In this document: piece by piece, positions 1 through 7,915 of the stretch | Position numbering within the stretch: position 1 is the stretch's first letter | Layout: each line of letters starts with the position of its first letter | Assembly (NCBI GenBank): GCA_963709525.1 | Contig: CAVPXB010000022.1 | Span: forward strand, 1 to 64,000 | Direction: 5' to 3' | Length of the DNA stretch: 64,000 nucleotides | DNA from: CAIWHR01 sp963709525 | GTDB taxonomy: Bacteria; Pseudomonadota; Gammaproteobacteria; Burkholderiales; Casimicrobiaceae | Position numbers and translations under genes: made by a program | The notes under the pieces: model-generated | Databases searched by the model: none | What the model was told of the DNA's origin: nothing | Seen by the model: the letters and a program-made list of their open reading frames with translations, nothing else

Positions 1-561
1 CCGACCACCACCCCGAACACCTGCAAGCGGTCGCCGGGGCGCAGCACTGGATAGGCCGGATTGGCCGGGACCAGCACGGCTTCCCCGTCTTCCACCGCCA
101 GGGTCTTCAGGTGACTCGTGGTCGATGACGGCGATGACTAAATCGCCCGGTCGGGCCGGTACGTCCCGCTCCACCACCACCCGGTCGCCCGGTTGGATGC
201 CGGCCTCGATCATCGAATCCCCCGTCACCGGGATCAGCACGGTGCGCGAGGGCTGGCGCACCCGCCAGGCGTCGATGGAGCCGGCCTCGCCGCCGTCCGG
301 GATTCCGACCGGCCCGCCGGCCGGGACCGGCGCGTCGGCCAGCGGCCGCGCGAAGAACCGCGCGGTCGGAACCCAGCGGTGATGCGGATGGCGTTCCAGA
401 AAGCCGGCCTCGCGCAGCCGGTCCAGAACCTGGGCCACCCCCACCCGCGAGCGCAGCCCCAGCACCGCCCGCAAGGGACCGTAGGCCGGCAGGCTGCGCC
501 AGCGGGCGTAATAGTCCTGGAGTTTGGCCAGGTAGGCGGCATCGTCGGCGGTTCGGGGCAT
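1..561 (-). CDS. LexA-like S24-family repressor, partial and frameshifted
   Basis: Self-cleaving SOS-type repressor that runs off the left edge. Reading down from the ATG at 561, residues 8-70 look like a LexA winged helix (LAKLQDYYARWRSLPAYG, then RVGVAQVLDRLREAGFLERH). A VPAGGPVG segment resembles the Ala-Gly cleavage site, and GDSMIEAGIQPGDRV carries the catalytic serine of peptidase S24. At 112-118 the frame breaks. A shifted frame continues KTLAVEDGEAVLVPANP and then PGDRLQVFGVVV, which supplies the catalytic lysine. The HTH argues against UmuD. The palindrome just upstream fits the operator of LexA2-type repressors that lead imuAB-dnaE2 or umuDC cassettes, but nothing downstream is visible. 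The double break around the active-site lysine is probably a sequence error. Confidence 0.75.
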   Translation of the reverse strand, partial: MPRTADDAAYLAKLQDYYARWRSLPAYGPLRAVLGLRSRVGVAQVLDRLREAGFLERHPHHRWVPTARFFARPLADAPVPAGGPVGIPDGGEAGSIDAWRVRQPSRTVLIPVTGDSMIEAGIQPGDRVVVERDVPARPGDLVIAVIDHESPEDPGGGRRGSRAGPGQSGLSSAAPRRPLAGVRGGGR

Positions 562-577
562 GGCGCGGCGGTATTTG

Positions 578-591
578 CGTACAAATGTACG
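578..591. promoter_or_regulatory. candidate LexA2-type operator
   Basis: CGTACAAATGTACG is a perfect 14-bp inverted repeat with a 2-base centre, 17 bp upstream of the lexA-like ATG. It contains GTAC-N4-GTAC, close to the GTAC-N4-GTGC site described for Pseudomonas putida LexA2. A TTGACG hexamer on the minus strand overlaps it, so a repressor bound here would block its own promoter. The site is seen; its function is inferred. Confidence 0.5.
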
Positions 592-634
592 TCAAGCGTA
601 GAACAGGCCCACCGGGTCGTCAAGGGGAGCGCGG

Positions 635-925
635 TCAGTGCCGGCGGTGGAGCGGAACGGGCGGGTCCAACGCGCCGTCCACCACGTCGATGATCGAGGC
701 CAGTCGATAGGCCACGTCCAACGCGGTGGCCTCGCCCGACAGCAGGTGATCGCACAGGGCGCGCAGCACCACCGGCAGGTTGGCCAGCAATGTTTCGGCG
801 TCGAGGTCGTCCCGGTCCTGGCGGTGGCTGCGGACCAGCGCGATCAGCCGGTCGGTCGTGGCGCTTTCGGGATCGAGGTCGGCGAGGGTCGGGCGAGGTG
901 GGGCGGGGTAGATTTCGTCGGGCAT
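635..925 (-). CDS. small hypothetical protein
   Basis: A 96-residue open frame, acidic in its first 70 residues (MPDEIYPAP..., LADLDPESATTDRLIALVRS) and predicted helical, with a hydrophobic stretch LPVVLRALCDHLL. No family recognised. It lies 74 bp upstream of, and co-directional with, the lexA-like gene. The lexA operator sits in the gap, so the two probably have separate promoters. The length and sensible composition support a real gene, but high GC makes chance frames common here. Confidence 0.4.
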   Translation of the reverse strand: MPDEIYPAPPRPTLADLDPESATTDRLIALVRSHRQDRDDLDAETLLANLPVVLRALCDHLLSGEATALDVAYRLASIIDVVDGALDPPVPLHRRH

Positions 926-1315
926 GGCGGCAGCTCGGGTTTCAAGGTGGGAGGGGGCGCGGACCGGCCGAGCGCGCGGGCGAGGGCGTCCGCTCCCGCC
1001 CCGACGCTGGCCCCTCTAAACGGAAAATAATTATAAAAAACTGAATATCAATTAAAAATGATTCATTCTACGATGGTATTGGGGCAGCTAGGGAGTCTTG
1101 GATTGAGGAAAATAGGTCAGACACAAAATTCATAGTGGGGACTTGCGATTGCATTTTCCGGCTGAAAAATCGGGGAGAACTGGAAATCCCGGAGGGAAGC
1201 CCGCGAATCGGAGTGTCCCCGGCTTTGTGGGAGCAAACTGGATGCGTCTGGAAGGAGAGCGAGATTTATTGCCTGTAGTACACTGCCTGCGCCCGACCTA
1301 AAGGAGCTGATCACT
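926..1315. other. intergenic region with AT-rich island
   Basis: No convincing gene. A markedly AT-rich stretch (about 1015-1075) stands out against the GC-rich surroundings and could hold promoters for the flanking divergent genes. The only clear signal is AAGGAG at about 1300, serving the CDS at 1316. Confidence 0.5.
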
Positions 1316-1588
1316 ATGTTCACTATCCGTTTCAAGACCGTGGCTTACCGCCCGGACATGCAGGTGACTTTGCGCAGCGCCGCCGATGGCTGGACCCACG
1401 ACATTCCCGGTATCTACGAGGATGACGAATGGCGCTTCGAACTGCCGGAAGCGAGTTATCCCCAAGGCATCGAGTTTAAGTTTGTCCTGGAGCGCACTTA
1501 CTGGATGGGCGGGGCCAATCTGCAGCGTCCCGCCTTCGCTGGCGCGGACCACGTTTTCGCCCGCCGGAAGTGGATTTCCCGCCGATGA
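1316..1588 (+). CDS. carbohydrate-binding-module-like small protein
   Basis: A 90-residue stand-alone domain. FTIRFKTVAYRPDMQVTL, then DEWRFELPEA, GIEFKFVLERTYWMGGANL resembles the glycogen/starch-binding fold of CBM20/CBM48, including the FKFVL strand and the W-x-G-x-N ending that faces sugar in those modules. There is no signal peptide, so it is probably cytoplasmic. The ATG is preceded by AAGGAG. Its stop overlaps the start of the next gene (ATGA), so the two are translationally coupled. The CBM call rests on pattern recognition; sugar binding is inferred. Confidence 0.6.
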   Translation: MFTIRFKTVAYRPDMQVTLRSAADGWTHDIPGIYEDDEWRFELPEASYPQGIEFKFVLERTYWMGGANLQRPAFAGADHVFARRKWISRR

Positions 1589-3090
1589 GCGAAGTCCTCG
1601 TCGAGAATTCCCGCTTCCAGCAGACGTTTTTCGCTCCCGACCTCGATGAGAACCGCGTCTATGACGTCATTGTCATCGGCTCCGGAATCGGCGGCGGCAT
1701 CCTGGCGGACCAGCTGAGCGACCTGGGCGCCACCGTGCTGGTGCTGGAGGCGGGCAGCGCCCTGTTCCCCACCCACATCGCCAATCTGCCGCGCCAGCAC
1801 TTGATAGGCCAGTTCGACAAGCACGTGTGGCGGCTGTACGACCAATACAAGGTGATCAATTACGCCAACGCGGCCGGCTCAAACTTTATCGGCGGGCAGG
1901 CATTCAACCTCGGTGGGCGCTCCATGTTCTGGGGCGGGCTCATCCCGCGCATGACTTGGTGGGAGCTGGAGCCCTGGCCTCAGCCGGTGCGCTGGTTCCT
2001 GGAGGATGCCGGCTACCAGCGGGCAGAAATTCTGATCTACTGGCCCTCGGCTCCGTCCCAATACCAGCAGCGGTTCAAAGCCATGCTGAGCGGCTCGCTG
2101 CCGGATTTCGACCACTTCGATGCCCCCGTGGCGGTGCGCCAGCTCAACCCGACGTTCGGCACCATTCCCTCGGGCCTGTTCTCCTCCGGCGACCTGCTCA
2201 CGGAATCGCGTCTGACCGACGATCCAGCCGGCAACAATCGCCTCATCGTCAATCTCAATCATGCGGTCACCCGGATCGAAACCGCCGCCGGGAAAGCCAC
2301 TCGGGTCGTGGCCTATGATCTGCTGGTGCAGAAGGAGCGATCCTACGCCGGCAAGGTCGTCGTACTGGCGGCGGGCACCATCGAAAGCGCCAAAATCGCC
2401 AAGCTGAGCGGATTGGCGGATCCCAACGGCCAGATCGGGATGGGTATCACGGACCATCCCATCTTCTTCACCCACTTCATGATTCCCCAGGGGGCGCCTC
2501 ACCACAGCACCGATTCCCAGAGCAAAACCCTGTCGCGTCACAAGCGGGCCACCCGCAACGCCCACCCCTACAACATGGTCATCGAGCTGGGCGCCGACCT
2601 GAACCAGGGCCGCTACGTTGACCCGGAGTTGATGCGGCGCCACCGCGAGGCGAAAGGCAACGCGATGCTGTGCGAAGTGGTGTTCCTATTCGATGCGGAC
2701 CTGATCCCCGGCAACCGCGTAGACCAGCTAGGCCCGTCTTCCGTCAAACCCGTCATCACCATGCAGGAGAGTCCGAGCGCCAACGCCTTCTTCGGCGAGA
2801 TCGACACCGTCAAGAATGGCGTCATCGGTCGGCTCGGCGGCGTTCCGCTTCTCGGGCAGGATCTGAGTTTGAAGCGCGCAGGCCTCGGCGGCGTGGCCCA
2901 CGAAGTGGGTACGCTGCGCATGGGTGCGGGCGGCGCCGGCGCGGTGGACGAAAACCTCAAGTTCCACGGCTACGACAACCTGTTCGCCTGCGATCTGTCG
3001 GTGTTCCCCACCTCACCCGCCGCCAACCCCACCCTTACCCTGGCGGCGCTGTCGTTGCGGCTGGCGGACCACATCAAGACCCTCGTTTGA
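1585..3090 (+). CDS. GMC-family FAD-dependent oxidoreductase
   Basis: Flavoprotein of the glucose-methanol-choline oxidoreductase family, 501 residues from the coupled ATG at 1585 (an ATG at 1570 would add five). The FAD dinucleotide-binding motif VIGSGIGGGILADQL starts near residue 30, followed by VLVLEAG. GGRSMFWGGLIPRM near residue 115 is the FAD-covering loop. The C-terminus has HEVGTLRMG, with the catalytic-type His, then NPTLTLAALSLRLADH. The substrate, probably an alcohol or sugar, cannot be named. The coupled CBM-like gene suggests a carbohydrate or glycoside. There is no signal peptide, unlike many gluconate dehydrogenases. The frame is intact, in contrast to many neighbours. Confidence 0.85.
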   Translation: MSEVLVENSRFQQTFFAPDLDENRVYDVIVIGSGIGGGILADQLSDLGATVLVLEAGSALFPTHIANLPRQHLIGQFDKHVWRLYDQYKVINYANAAGSNFIGGQAFNLGGRSMFWGGLIPRMTWWELEPWPQPVRWFLEDAGYQRAEILIYWPSAPSQYQQRFKAMLSGSLPDFDHFDAPVAVRQLNPTFGTIPSGLFSSGDLLTESRLTDDPAGNNRLIVNLNHAVTRIETAAGKATRVVAYDLLVQKERSYAGKVVVLAAGTIESAKIAKLSGLADPNGQIGMGITDHPIFFTHFMIPQGAPHHSTDSQSKTLSRHKRATRNAHPYNMVIELGADLNQGRYVDPELMRRHREAKGNAMLCEVVFLFDADLIPGNRVDQLGPSSVKPVITMQESPSANAFFGEIDTVKNGVIGRLGGVPLLGQDLSLKRAGLGGVAHEVGTLRMGAGGAGAVDENLKFHGYDNLFACDLSVFPTSPAANPTLTLAALSLRLADHIKTLV

Positions 3091-3146
3091 AGGATCATCA
3101 AAGATGATTTACAGCCAGCCCCATGCCCCGTCGCCCCCGGCTCCCC

Positions 3147-3382
3147 CTAGACGGCGTGGCCGCGCTGGCGGCAGGTGTCGATGGCGCTGGCGAGCGGGGC
3201 CACGACCCGCGAACCCACGGCGGTCCGGGTGCCCAGACCGAGCTTGCGCAGGATGACCCGATACCGCAAGGCGCGCTCGGCGGCGTTGTTGGTCAGCGGC
3301 GGCTCGAGATGGCTCAGGACCTGGAAGATAGCCTCCCAGTCGTCGAGCAACTCCACCGCCAAGGCACGGGTTTTCTGATGGG
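3147..3382 (-). pseudogene. IS66-family transposase C-terminal remnant
   Basis: Only the last roughly 75 residues remain: RALAVELLDDWEAIF, LTNNAAERALRYRVILRKL, GTRTAVGSRVVAPLASAID, TCRQRGH. This is the conserved C-terminal end of the DDE domain of IS66 transposases (TNNxAERALR and GSR). The rest of the gene, the companion ORFs and the inverted repeats are absent, and a TAG follows directly after GHAV. It lies between the GMC gene and the NERD gene and indicates an old mobile-element scar. Confidence 0.75.
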
Positions 3383-3469
3383 TACTTGTAGCAAACCGCA
3401 AACATCCGCGCCCTGGCGCGCGGGCGAACGCGGGCGGATCGGGTTGGCGAGCGCCCCGTTCGGCGGCCG

Positions 3470-4058
3470 TCATTTCGCCGTGGCGCGCACGAACCGGCTG
3501 AGGTGGTACGTCGCCATCTGGGCCTCCGCGTCCGACAGCCGGGCCGGGTTGTGCTCCAGGAAAGCGGGCAGCGCCTTGGGGTTCAGCACCCACGGCGAGC
3601 CCGCGCCCGGTTTGGCGGTCGTCTTCACGAACCAGCCCGGATACAGCACGACGGGCTGGACCTCGAACCGCTGGCCGGTGGATTCGAGAAGCACGTTTTG
3701 CAGCCAGCGGACTTGCGCCTTGCTTTGCGCGACGGGATCGCGGTCGGGGGTGTGCCCGGCCACGGTGACGCGCTCGCCGTCGTAGACGATTTCCGGCTTG
3801 CCCTTGGCGGGCTTGTGATAGGTCTTGGTTTCGACGACGAAGATGCCGGTCGGGCCGATCAGCGCGTGATCGATGTTGAAGCCCTCGCCGACCAGATCGT
3901 GCAGCACCCGGTAGCCGTTCGCCCGCAAGCTTTCCAGGTATTGGCCGACCGCTTTTTCGCCGTCGCGGGCGAACCGCAGCCGCTTAACCTCGCGGCGGAG
4001 GACAAACAGCTTGCGGGCGGAATACGCCGCGAAAGCCACCGCCACCAGGGTGAAGGGG
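3470..4058 (-). pseudogene. NERD-domain protein, C-terminal part (split by IS4 element)
   Basis: The larger part of a nuclease-related-domain (NERD) protein. YLESLRANGYRVLHDLVGEG, FNIDHALIGPTGIFVVETKT is the NERD core (D-H and E-x-K nuclease-like residues), and the rest reads through to FVRATAK. The upstream end is not a native start. The coding frame enters from the 11-bp target duplication as PFT-LVAVAFAAYSARKL, the second half of a membrane segment. The matching N-terminal part lies at 5482-5692, and removing the element plus one duplication restores one uninterrupted frame. Function of NERD proteins is not settled; DNA processing is the usual suggestion. Confidence 0.85.
4048..4058 (+). 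repeat. target-site duplication, left copy
   Basis: GGGTGAAGGGG abuts the left end of the IS4-family element and is identical to 5482-5492. Eleven base pairs is the usual duplication length for the IS4 family. Confidence 0.95.
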
Positions 4059-5481
4059 CATACGCGCCAACTTAAGCCCTAACTTTCAGATATTACTGAG
4101 TCCCTGCGCTTGGCAGGTAACGATCAACCGGCGGACCTGCTCCGGTACGGTTTGGAGTTGCCGGCGGCGGGGACGCTCCTGGAGCACCTTTTCCGCTTCC
4201 GTCCAACGGTGCAGATCCCACTCCCGCACGCCACTGATGGCGCTGGTCAGTTCCCGCTGCACGAGCGTCCAGATTCGCCAAGGGGTCGCGCGGCGTGGTT
4301 GATCCAGCCGATTCCAGTCGTCGCCGCACCGTCGGCGCGCCCGTTTCTCGACCACCCAGGCATAAAGCAGCTTGCCGTGGAGGTACAAATCCGCCAGCGC
4401 GCTGTTCTTTTTGGCGCGCAGTTTATCAATATTTAATATAGATTTCAATCGCTTGATGACGAGTTCGACTTGCCACCGGACCCGGTAAAGCGCCATGATG
4501 GTCGCCGTGGGCAGGACGGCCGGCGGCACGGTGGTGAAGATCAACACCCACTCGGCCAACGCCAACGTCCGGGGCCGGATTTGGCGACCGGCCTTCTTCG
4601 CCGCCGCTCGCGCCCGGCGCCGCGCTTCCGCCGCCTGCGCGGGGGGTAACCGGCGCGCCTGCAGGTAGCCTTTCAGCCATTCCTTTTTCGGATTCCGCAC
4701 GTGAACCGGTAGGCAGACGTCGGTGGCGGTCGTCTCCTTCAACTGGCGCTCGAGGTCGATTTTTTTCCCTTCGGCCTCGTAGAGTGGGATTCCGTGCGGG
4801 TTATAGCGCACGATTAAGCCCACCCCGCGATCTGCCACCTCCATCCACCTCTCGACTTGATTATACCCCCGATCCGCCATCACCACATCGCCATCTTGCA
4901 GGGAATAATGCGTCAAACTCTCTGCCGTATGTTCGTCCGTCACCACGACCTGGACCAGGTGCAGCCGCACCAGGTCGATCGCCAGGTGGAGCCGATACTG
5001 GGTACCGGTCGCACCGGGGCTTTGCACCGTCGACCCATCGGCCACCAGGATGCGCAGGCGGCCCTCCAGCAGCGGTTTCACCGCCTCGCCCATCATCCCG
5101 GTCAGCAGCGCCTTGACCCAGGGGACGCAGGCCTTCAAGCGGTTATGGATTGCCGTATCGCTGATCCGCTCCTCCAGCAGCGTGAAGTTTCCCGCCGTTT
5201 CCCGCAACACCGCGTCAAGGCCGCAGTAATTCATCACCACCTGCATCAACTGCTCCGGGGTCTTGATCTTGCGCGACCGGGCAAACGCTTTGAACTCGAT
5301 CGCCAGCTCCCGGAAGTCCTCGGGCAGCTCTTGCAAGAAGCTTTCAAAGGTCGTATCCACATTTTCGAATGGCAGGCTCATCGGGGTCGGTCCTCCGGTC
5401 TCACGGTTGGTCAAGGAACCGCAAGTCTGCCATTTTTTTACATTATTTTCAAGTACTTATCAACTAAAGTTGGCGCGTATG
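4059..5481. mobile_element. IS4-family insertion sequence, complete
   Basis: A 1423-bp element bounded by terminal inverted repeats: CATACGCGCCAACTTAAG at the left and, on the other strand, CATACGCGCCAACTTTAG at the right (17 of 18 match). It is flanked by an exact 11-bp direct repeat and holds one transposase gene. Size, ends and duplication length all fit IS4. Intact ends, exact duplications and an intact transposase mean the insertion is recent. It disrupts a NERD-domain gene. Confidence 0.95.
4086..5414 (-). CDS. IS4-family transposase
   Basis: DDE transposase of 442 residues. The triad is visible: D126 in RILVADGSTV, D181 in GDVVMADRGYN and E317 in YRVRWQVELVIKRLK. The last is the IS4 YREK signature (Y310, R313, E317, K324). 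The region between D181 and E317 is the beta-rich insertion typical of IS4, with a basic stretch ARRRARAAAKKAGRQ. MSLPFENVD at residue 12 is an alternative start. The gene fills almost the whole element and is undamaged, so the element is probably active. Confidence 0.95.
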   Translation of the reverse strand: MTNRETGGPTPMSLPFENVDTTFESFLQELPEDFRELAIEFKAFARSRKIKTPEQLMQVVMNYCGLDAVLRETAGNFTLLEERISDTAIHNRLKACVPWVKALLTGMMGEAVKPLLEGRLRILVADGSTVQSPGATGTQYRLHLAIDLVRLHLVQVVVTDEHTAESLTHYSLQDGDVVMADRGYNQVERWMEVADRGVGLIVRYNPHGIPLYEAEGKKIDLERQLKETTATDVCLPVHVRNPKKEWLKGYLQARRLPPAQAAEARRRARAAAKKAGRQIRPRTLALAEWVLIFTTVPPAVLPTATIMALYRVRWQVELVIKRLKSILNIDKLRAKKNSALADLYLHGKLLYAWVVEKRARRRCGDDWNRLDQPRRATPWRIWTLVQRELTSAISGVREWDLHRWTEAEKVLQERPRRRQLQTVPEQVRRLIVTCQAQGLSNI

Positions 5482-5492
5482 GGGTGAAGGGG
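5482..5492 (+). repeat. target-site duplication, right copy
   Basis: GGGTGAAGGGG abuts the right end of the IS4-family element and is identical to 4048-4058. Confidence 0.95.
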
Positions 5493-5692
5493 ACGGGTTG
5501 CGGCGGAAACTGAAACCACCAGCGCCCCCACTCGGTCACGGTAAGGAGCAACAGCCACATGGCGGCGAACAGGTGGCCGGCGACTTCCTCGTCGAGAATG
5601 CGGTGAATTTCATCGTCGAGGGATTGGCCGGGATTGCGCAGCGGGGGCGCGGTCAGCGGGGAGCGAGTCTCGGGAGAGGGTTTGCCGGTCAC
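5482..5692 (-). pseudogene. NERD-domain protein, N-terminal part (split by IS4 element)
   Basis: Start ATG at 5692: LRNPGQSLDDEIHRILDEEV followed by the membrane segment FAAMWLLLLTVTEWGRWWF and QPVPFT, where the element enters. The N-terminal motif PLRNPGQSLDEEI is one I recognise from full-length membrane-anchored NERD proteins. Joined across the element it reads ...QPVPFT-LVAVAFAAYSARKL..., giving a protein of about 265 residues with an N-terminal membrane anchor and a cytoplasmic NERD domain. Without excision the fragment would end in element-encoded residues. Confidence 0.8.
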
Positions 5693-5737
5693 GGAAGGTA
5701 AACGGGTCGGTGGGGTGAATGGTCCTGCGGCCAGAAA

Positions 5738-6064
5738 TCAGCCGGAACCGTGCGCCAGTTTCAGTCCGATGATCCCGGCGATGATCAACCCGACCGAGAC
5801 CAGCCGCAACGCGCCCGCAGAATCGCCGTAGAACGCAATGCCGACCCCGAAGGTTCCCGTCGCGCCGATCCCGGTCCACACCGCGTAGGCGGTGCCGATA
5901 GGAATGCTCCGCTGGGCCAACCACAGCAACCCGCCGCTGGCGGCCATGCAGACCACGGCGATGACCACGCCCAGCACCCGCCGGCCCGGCGTCTGCGACA
6001 GTTTCAAACCAACCGGCCAGCCGATTTCAAACAGTCCGGCCACGATCAGGTAAAGCCAGGCCAT
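5738..6064 (-). CDS. sugE: SMR-family small efflux transporter (SugE/Gdx type)
   Basis: A 108-residue four-helix inner-membrane protein of the small multidrug resistance family. The essential glutamate is in AGLFEIGWPVGLKLS (residue 13), and GTAYAVWTGIGATGTFGVG is the family signature. FEIGW...GLK resembles the SugE/Gdx branch, which exports guanidinium, rather than EmrE. Such proteins work as dimers coupled to proton import. AGGAG lies 8 bases before the ATG, and the upstream endonuclease gene ends 18 bp away on the same strand, so they may be cotranscribed. No guanidine riboswitch was recognised. Confidence 0.85.
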   Translation of the reverse strand: MAWLYLIVAGLFEIGWPVGLKLSQTPGRRVLGVVIAVVCMAASGGLLWLAQRSIPIGTAYAVWTGIGATGTFGVGIAFYGDSAGALRLVSVGLIIAGIIGLKLAHGSG

Positions 6065-6082
6065 GCGGTCATCTCCTCGCGG

Positions 6083-7222
6083 TCAGCGGTTGCACCAGCG
6101 GGCGCAGGGAACGCCGTCGCCGTCGCCATCGAGGCGCTTCACGCCGCATTGCGTCAAGTAGAACGTCGCTTCCTCACCGCTTTGCATTTGCCCGCAAGTG
6201 GTCTTGGCGCCACAGGTCCAGCCCGAGGGGGTGGCGGCGACGGGCGCGGCGACGGTGGGGACCGGGGTTGCGGGGGCGGGCACGGCGGGAGCCGGAGCGG
6301 TGGGCGGGGGTACCCCCGGCGCCGGTGCGGCGGGCGTGGCGGCGGCCTTGCCGAAGAGCGCGGCGTAGTCTTCCACGAAGCGGTTGCCCTTGCCCTGAAT
6401 CGCCTTGATCCGCCGGTTGCGCTCGATCTCCCAGGCGTCCGGCGGGTCCCTGCGGCTCCAGGCGGTAAACAACTGCTGGTCCTGCCGGGACAGGTTAAAG
6501 CCGTAGGTGTCGGCCATGTAGAACATGGTGCGGGCGATGTTCCCCTGAATCGTCTCCGACGGCTCGACCCGCCTGATGCTGGAATCGACCTCGAAGTTGC
6601 AGGTTCCAAACTCGCGTTTCTCGCCGGGGATCATGCCCCAGTTAAAGTCACTACGCTTACCGTTGACCTCGCCCACCGCCGGGACGAGATTTTGCAGGTC
6701 GTTGTGAGCGGCCTCGAACAGCGGGTCCACCGCCTGGCAGCAGGCCCGGCCGGAGAGCGTCTTGCCGTCGCTCTTGGCGCACGCGGGGAAGTCGCCGGGG
6801 TTGCGCCAGCAGGGGCGGAAGTGGCCGAACTGAGCGGCGGGAAAGAGGTGTTCGGCTTCAATCCGTCGAGCGCGTGGCTTGTCCGCTAGCGCCTCCAGCC
6901 CGCAACTGGCAAGATCGACCGTGCGGTCGGGGCTGTACGTGCAGCCGCAGTAGAAGGCGACGCGGTGATCGGCGTACACCGGCTCGTACAGCGCCCGCTG
7001 GGCGGCGGTGAAGGTGCTCGGGGTGTGGGGCAGGTTGCCGGGCGGGGGCGCGGTCCGCGCGGCCGTCGGGCGTTCCGTCGGCGGGGCGGACGGTTTCCCG
7101 TGAAACCCGTCGGTTTTGATGCCTAGGGCGGCGAGGACGGCCAGTACGATGGCGGTGATGACGCCGGCCAGGGTCTTCGGGAGGCGGGTCGAGGCGCGGG
7201 AGCGGGCGGGGCGTTTGGCCAT
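6083..7222 (-). CDS. endonuclease I family protein with C-terminal Excalibur-like motif
   Basis: Predicted secreted or membrane-anchored nuclease of 379 residues. The order is: basic N-terminus and membrane segment TLAGVITAIVLAVLAALGI; a Pro-rich linker; an EndA-like domain (about 70-290) with EAEHLFPAAQFG, the His-containing active-site region of endonuclease I, and LQNLVPAVGEVNGKRSDFNW; a Pro/Ala-rich linker; and a C-terminal DGDGDGVPCARWC that resembles the calcium-binding Excalibur motif. EndA proteins are usually 230-270 residues without this tail, so the architecture is extended. Several cysteines (CGCTYS, GRACCQAV) suggest disulfides outside the cytoplasm. It lies directly upstream of the SMR gene. 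Confidence 0.85.
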   Translation of the reverse strand: MAKRPARSRASTRLPKTLAGVITAIVLAVLAALGIKTDGFHGKPSAPPTERPTAARTAPPPGNLPHTPSTFTAAQRALYEPVYADHRVAFYCGCTYSPDRTVDLASCGLEALADKPRARRIEAEHLFPAAQFGHFRPCWRNPGDFPACAKSDGKTLSGRACCQAVDPLFEAAHNDLQNLVPAVGEVNGKRSDFNWGMIPGEKREFGTCNFEVDSSIRRVEPSETIQGNIARTMFYMADTYGFNLSRQDQQLFTAWSRRDPPDAWEIERNRRIKAIQGKGNRFVEDYAALFGKAAATPAAPAPGVPPPTAPAPAVPAPATPVPTVAAPVAATPSGWTCGAKTTCGQMQSGEEATFYLTQCGVKRLDGDGDGVPCARWCNR

Positions 7223-7294
7223 GGAGGCGGTCCGGTCGGGGTGAAAGGGCTACACTGTAGCAAACGACTGCCCGCCCTGAGCCGAGGGGTCCTG

Positions 7295-7741
7295 ATGCAA
7301 CCGCCCTGGCATTACCGCCATACCCAGTTCGGCACGGTGATCGTGGCGTCGCTGCTGCTGGCGGCGGCGTTGGCCGCCGGCGTGGGCGTGCTGACGGGGC
7401 TGACGTTGATCGCCGTGATCGGGCCGGCGCTGATGGCCGTGTTTCTGGCGCTGTTTTACGCGCTGACCGTCGAGATCGACGCCACCCACCTGAGCTTTCG
7501 CTTCGGGATCGGCTTGATTCGGAAGCGCGTCCCGCTGGCGGAGATCGTGGAGGCCCAGCCGGTCCGCAATCATTGGCGGTACGGCTGGGGCATCCACCGC
7601 ACCCCGCACGGTGGGCTGTACGACGTGTCGGGCGGGGAGGCGGTGGAGATCGCGCTGGCGTCGGGGAAGCGGTTCCGGCTGGAGACCGACGAACCCCGGC
7701 GGCGGGCGCAAATCCTGCGGGCGGCCAAAGGGGGCCGATAA
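7295..7741 (+). CDS. small membrane protein with PH-like domain
   Basis: A 148-residue protein from the ATG at 7295 (an in-frame start at 7241 lacks a clear ribosome site). Two hydrophobic segments (VIVASLLLAAALAAGVGVL and LIAVIGPALMAVFLALFYAL) are followed by a soluble part, HLSFRFGIGLIRKRVPLAEI to FRLETDEPRRRAQIL, that fits the bacterial PH-domain families found in many unannotated membrane proteins. It is divergent from the endonuclease gene. No function can be assigned. Confidence 0.6.
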   Translation: MQPPWHYRHTQFGTVIVASLLLAAALAAGVGVLTGLTLIAVIGPALMAVFLALFYALTVEIDATHLSFRFGIGLIRKRVPLAEIVEAQPVRNHWRYGWGIHRTPHGGLYDVSGGEAVEIALASGKRFRLETDEPRRRAQILRAAKGGR

Positions 7742-7780
7742 GCGCTGGCCCACGAGGAACCGCGAGCGGGTTTCCGCCTC

Positions 7781-7915
7781 AGCCGTGAAACGCCTCGGGT
7801 GAGGCCCGGTCGGCACGTTCCTCGGGCGTGCCGGGCCGCTCCAGAAGGACGTTGCGGGGTGGGAAGCGGCCGTAGTGCGCCTTTTGGCGCCGGGCGGCCT
7901 GGTTTATGGCGATTC
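7781..7915 (-). pseudogene. possible DUF924 C-terminal remnant
   Basis: On the minus strand this stretch reads ARRQKAHYGRFPPRNVLLER PGTPEERA, which looks like the RFGRFPHRN...STPEE ending of DUF924 proteins. Nothing upstream continues the domain: the same frame runs into the DUF3617 gene. Probably a truncated relic; the identification is tentative. Confidence 0.35.
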
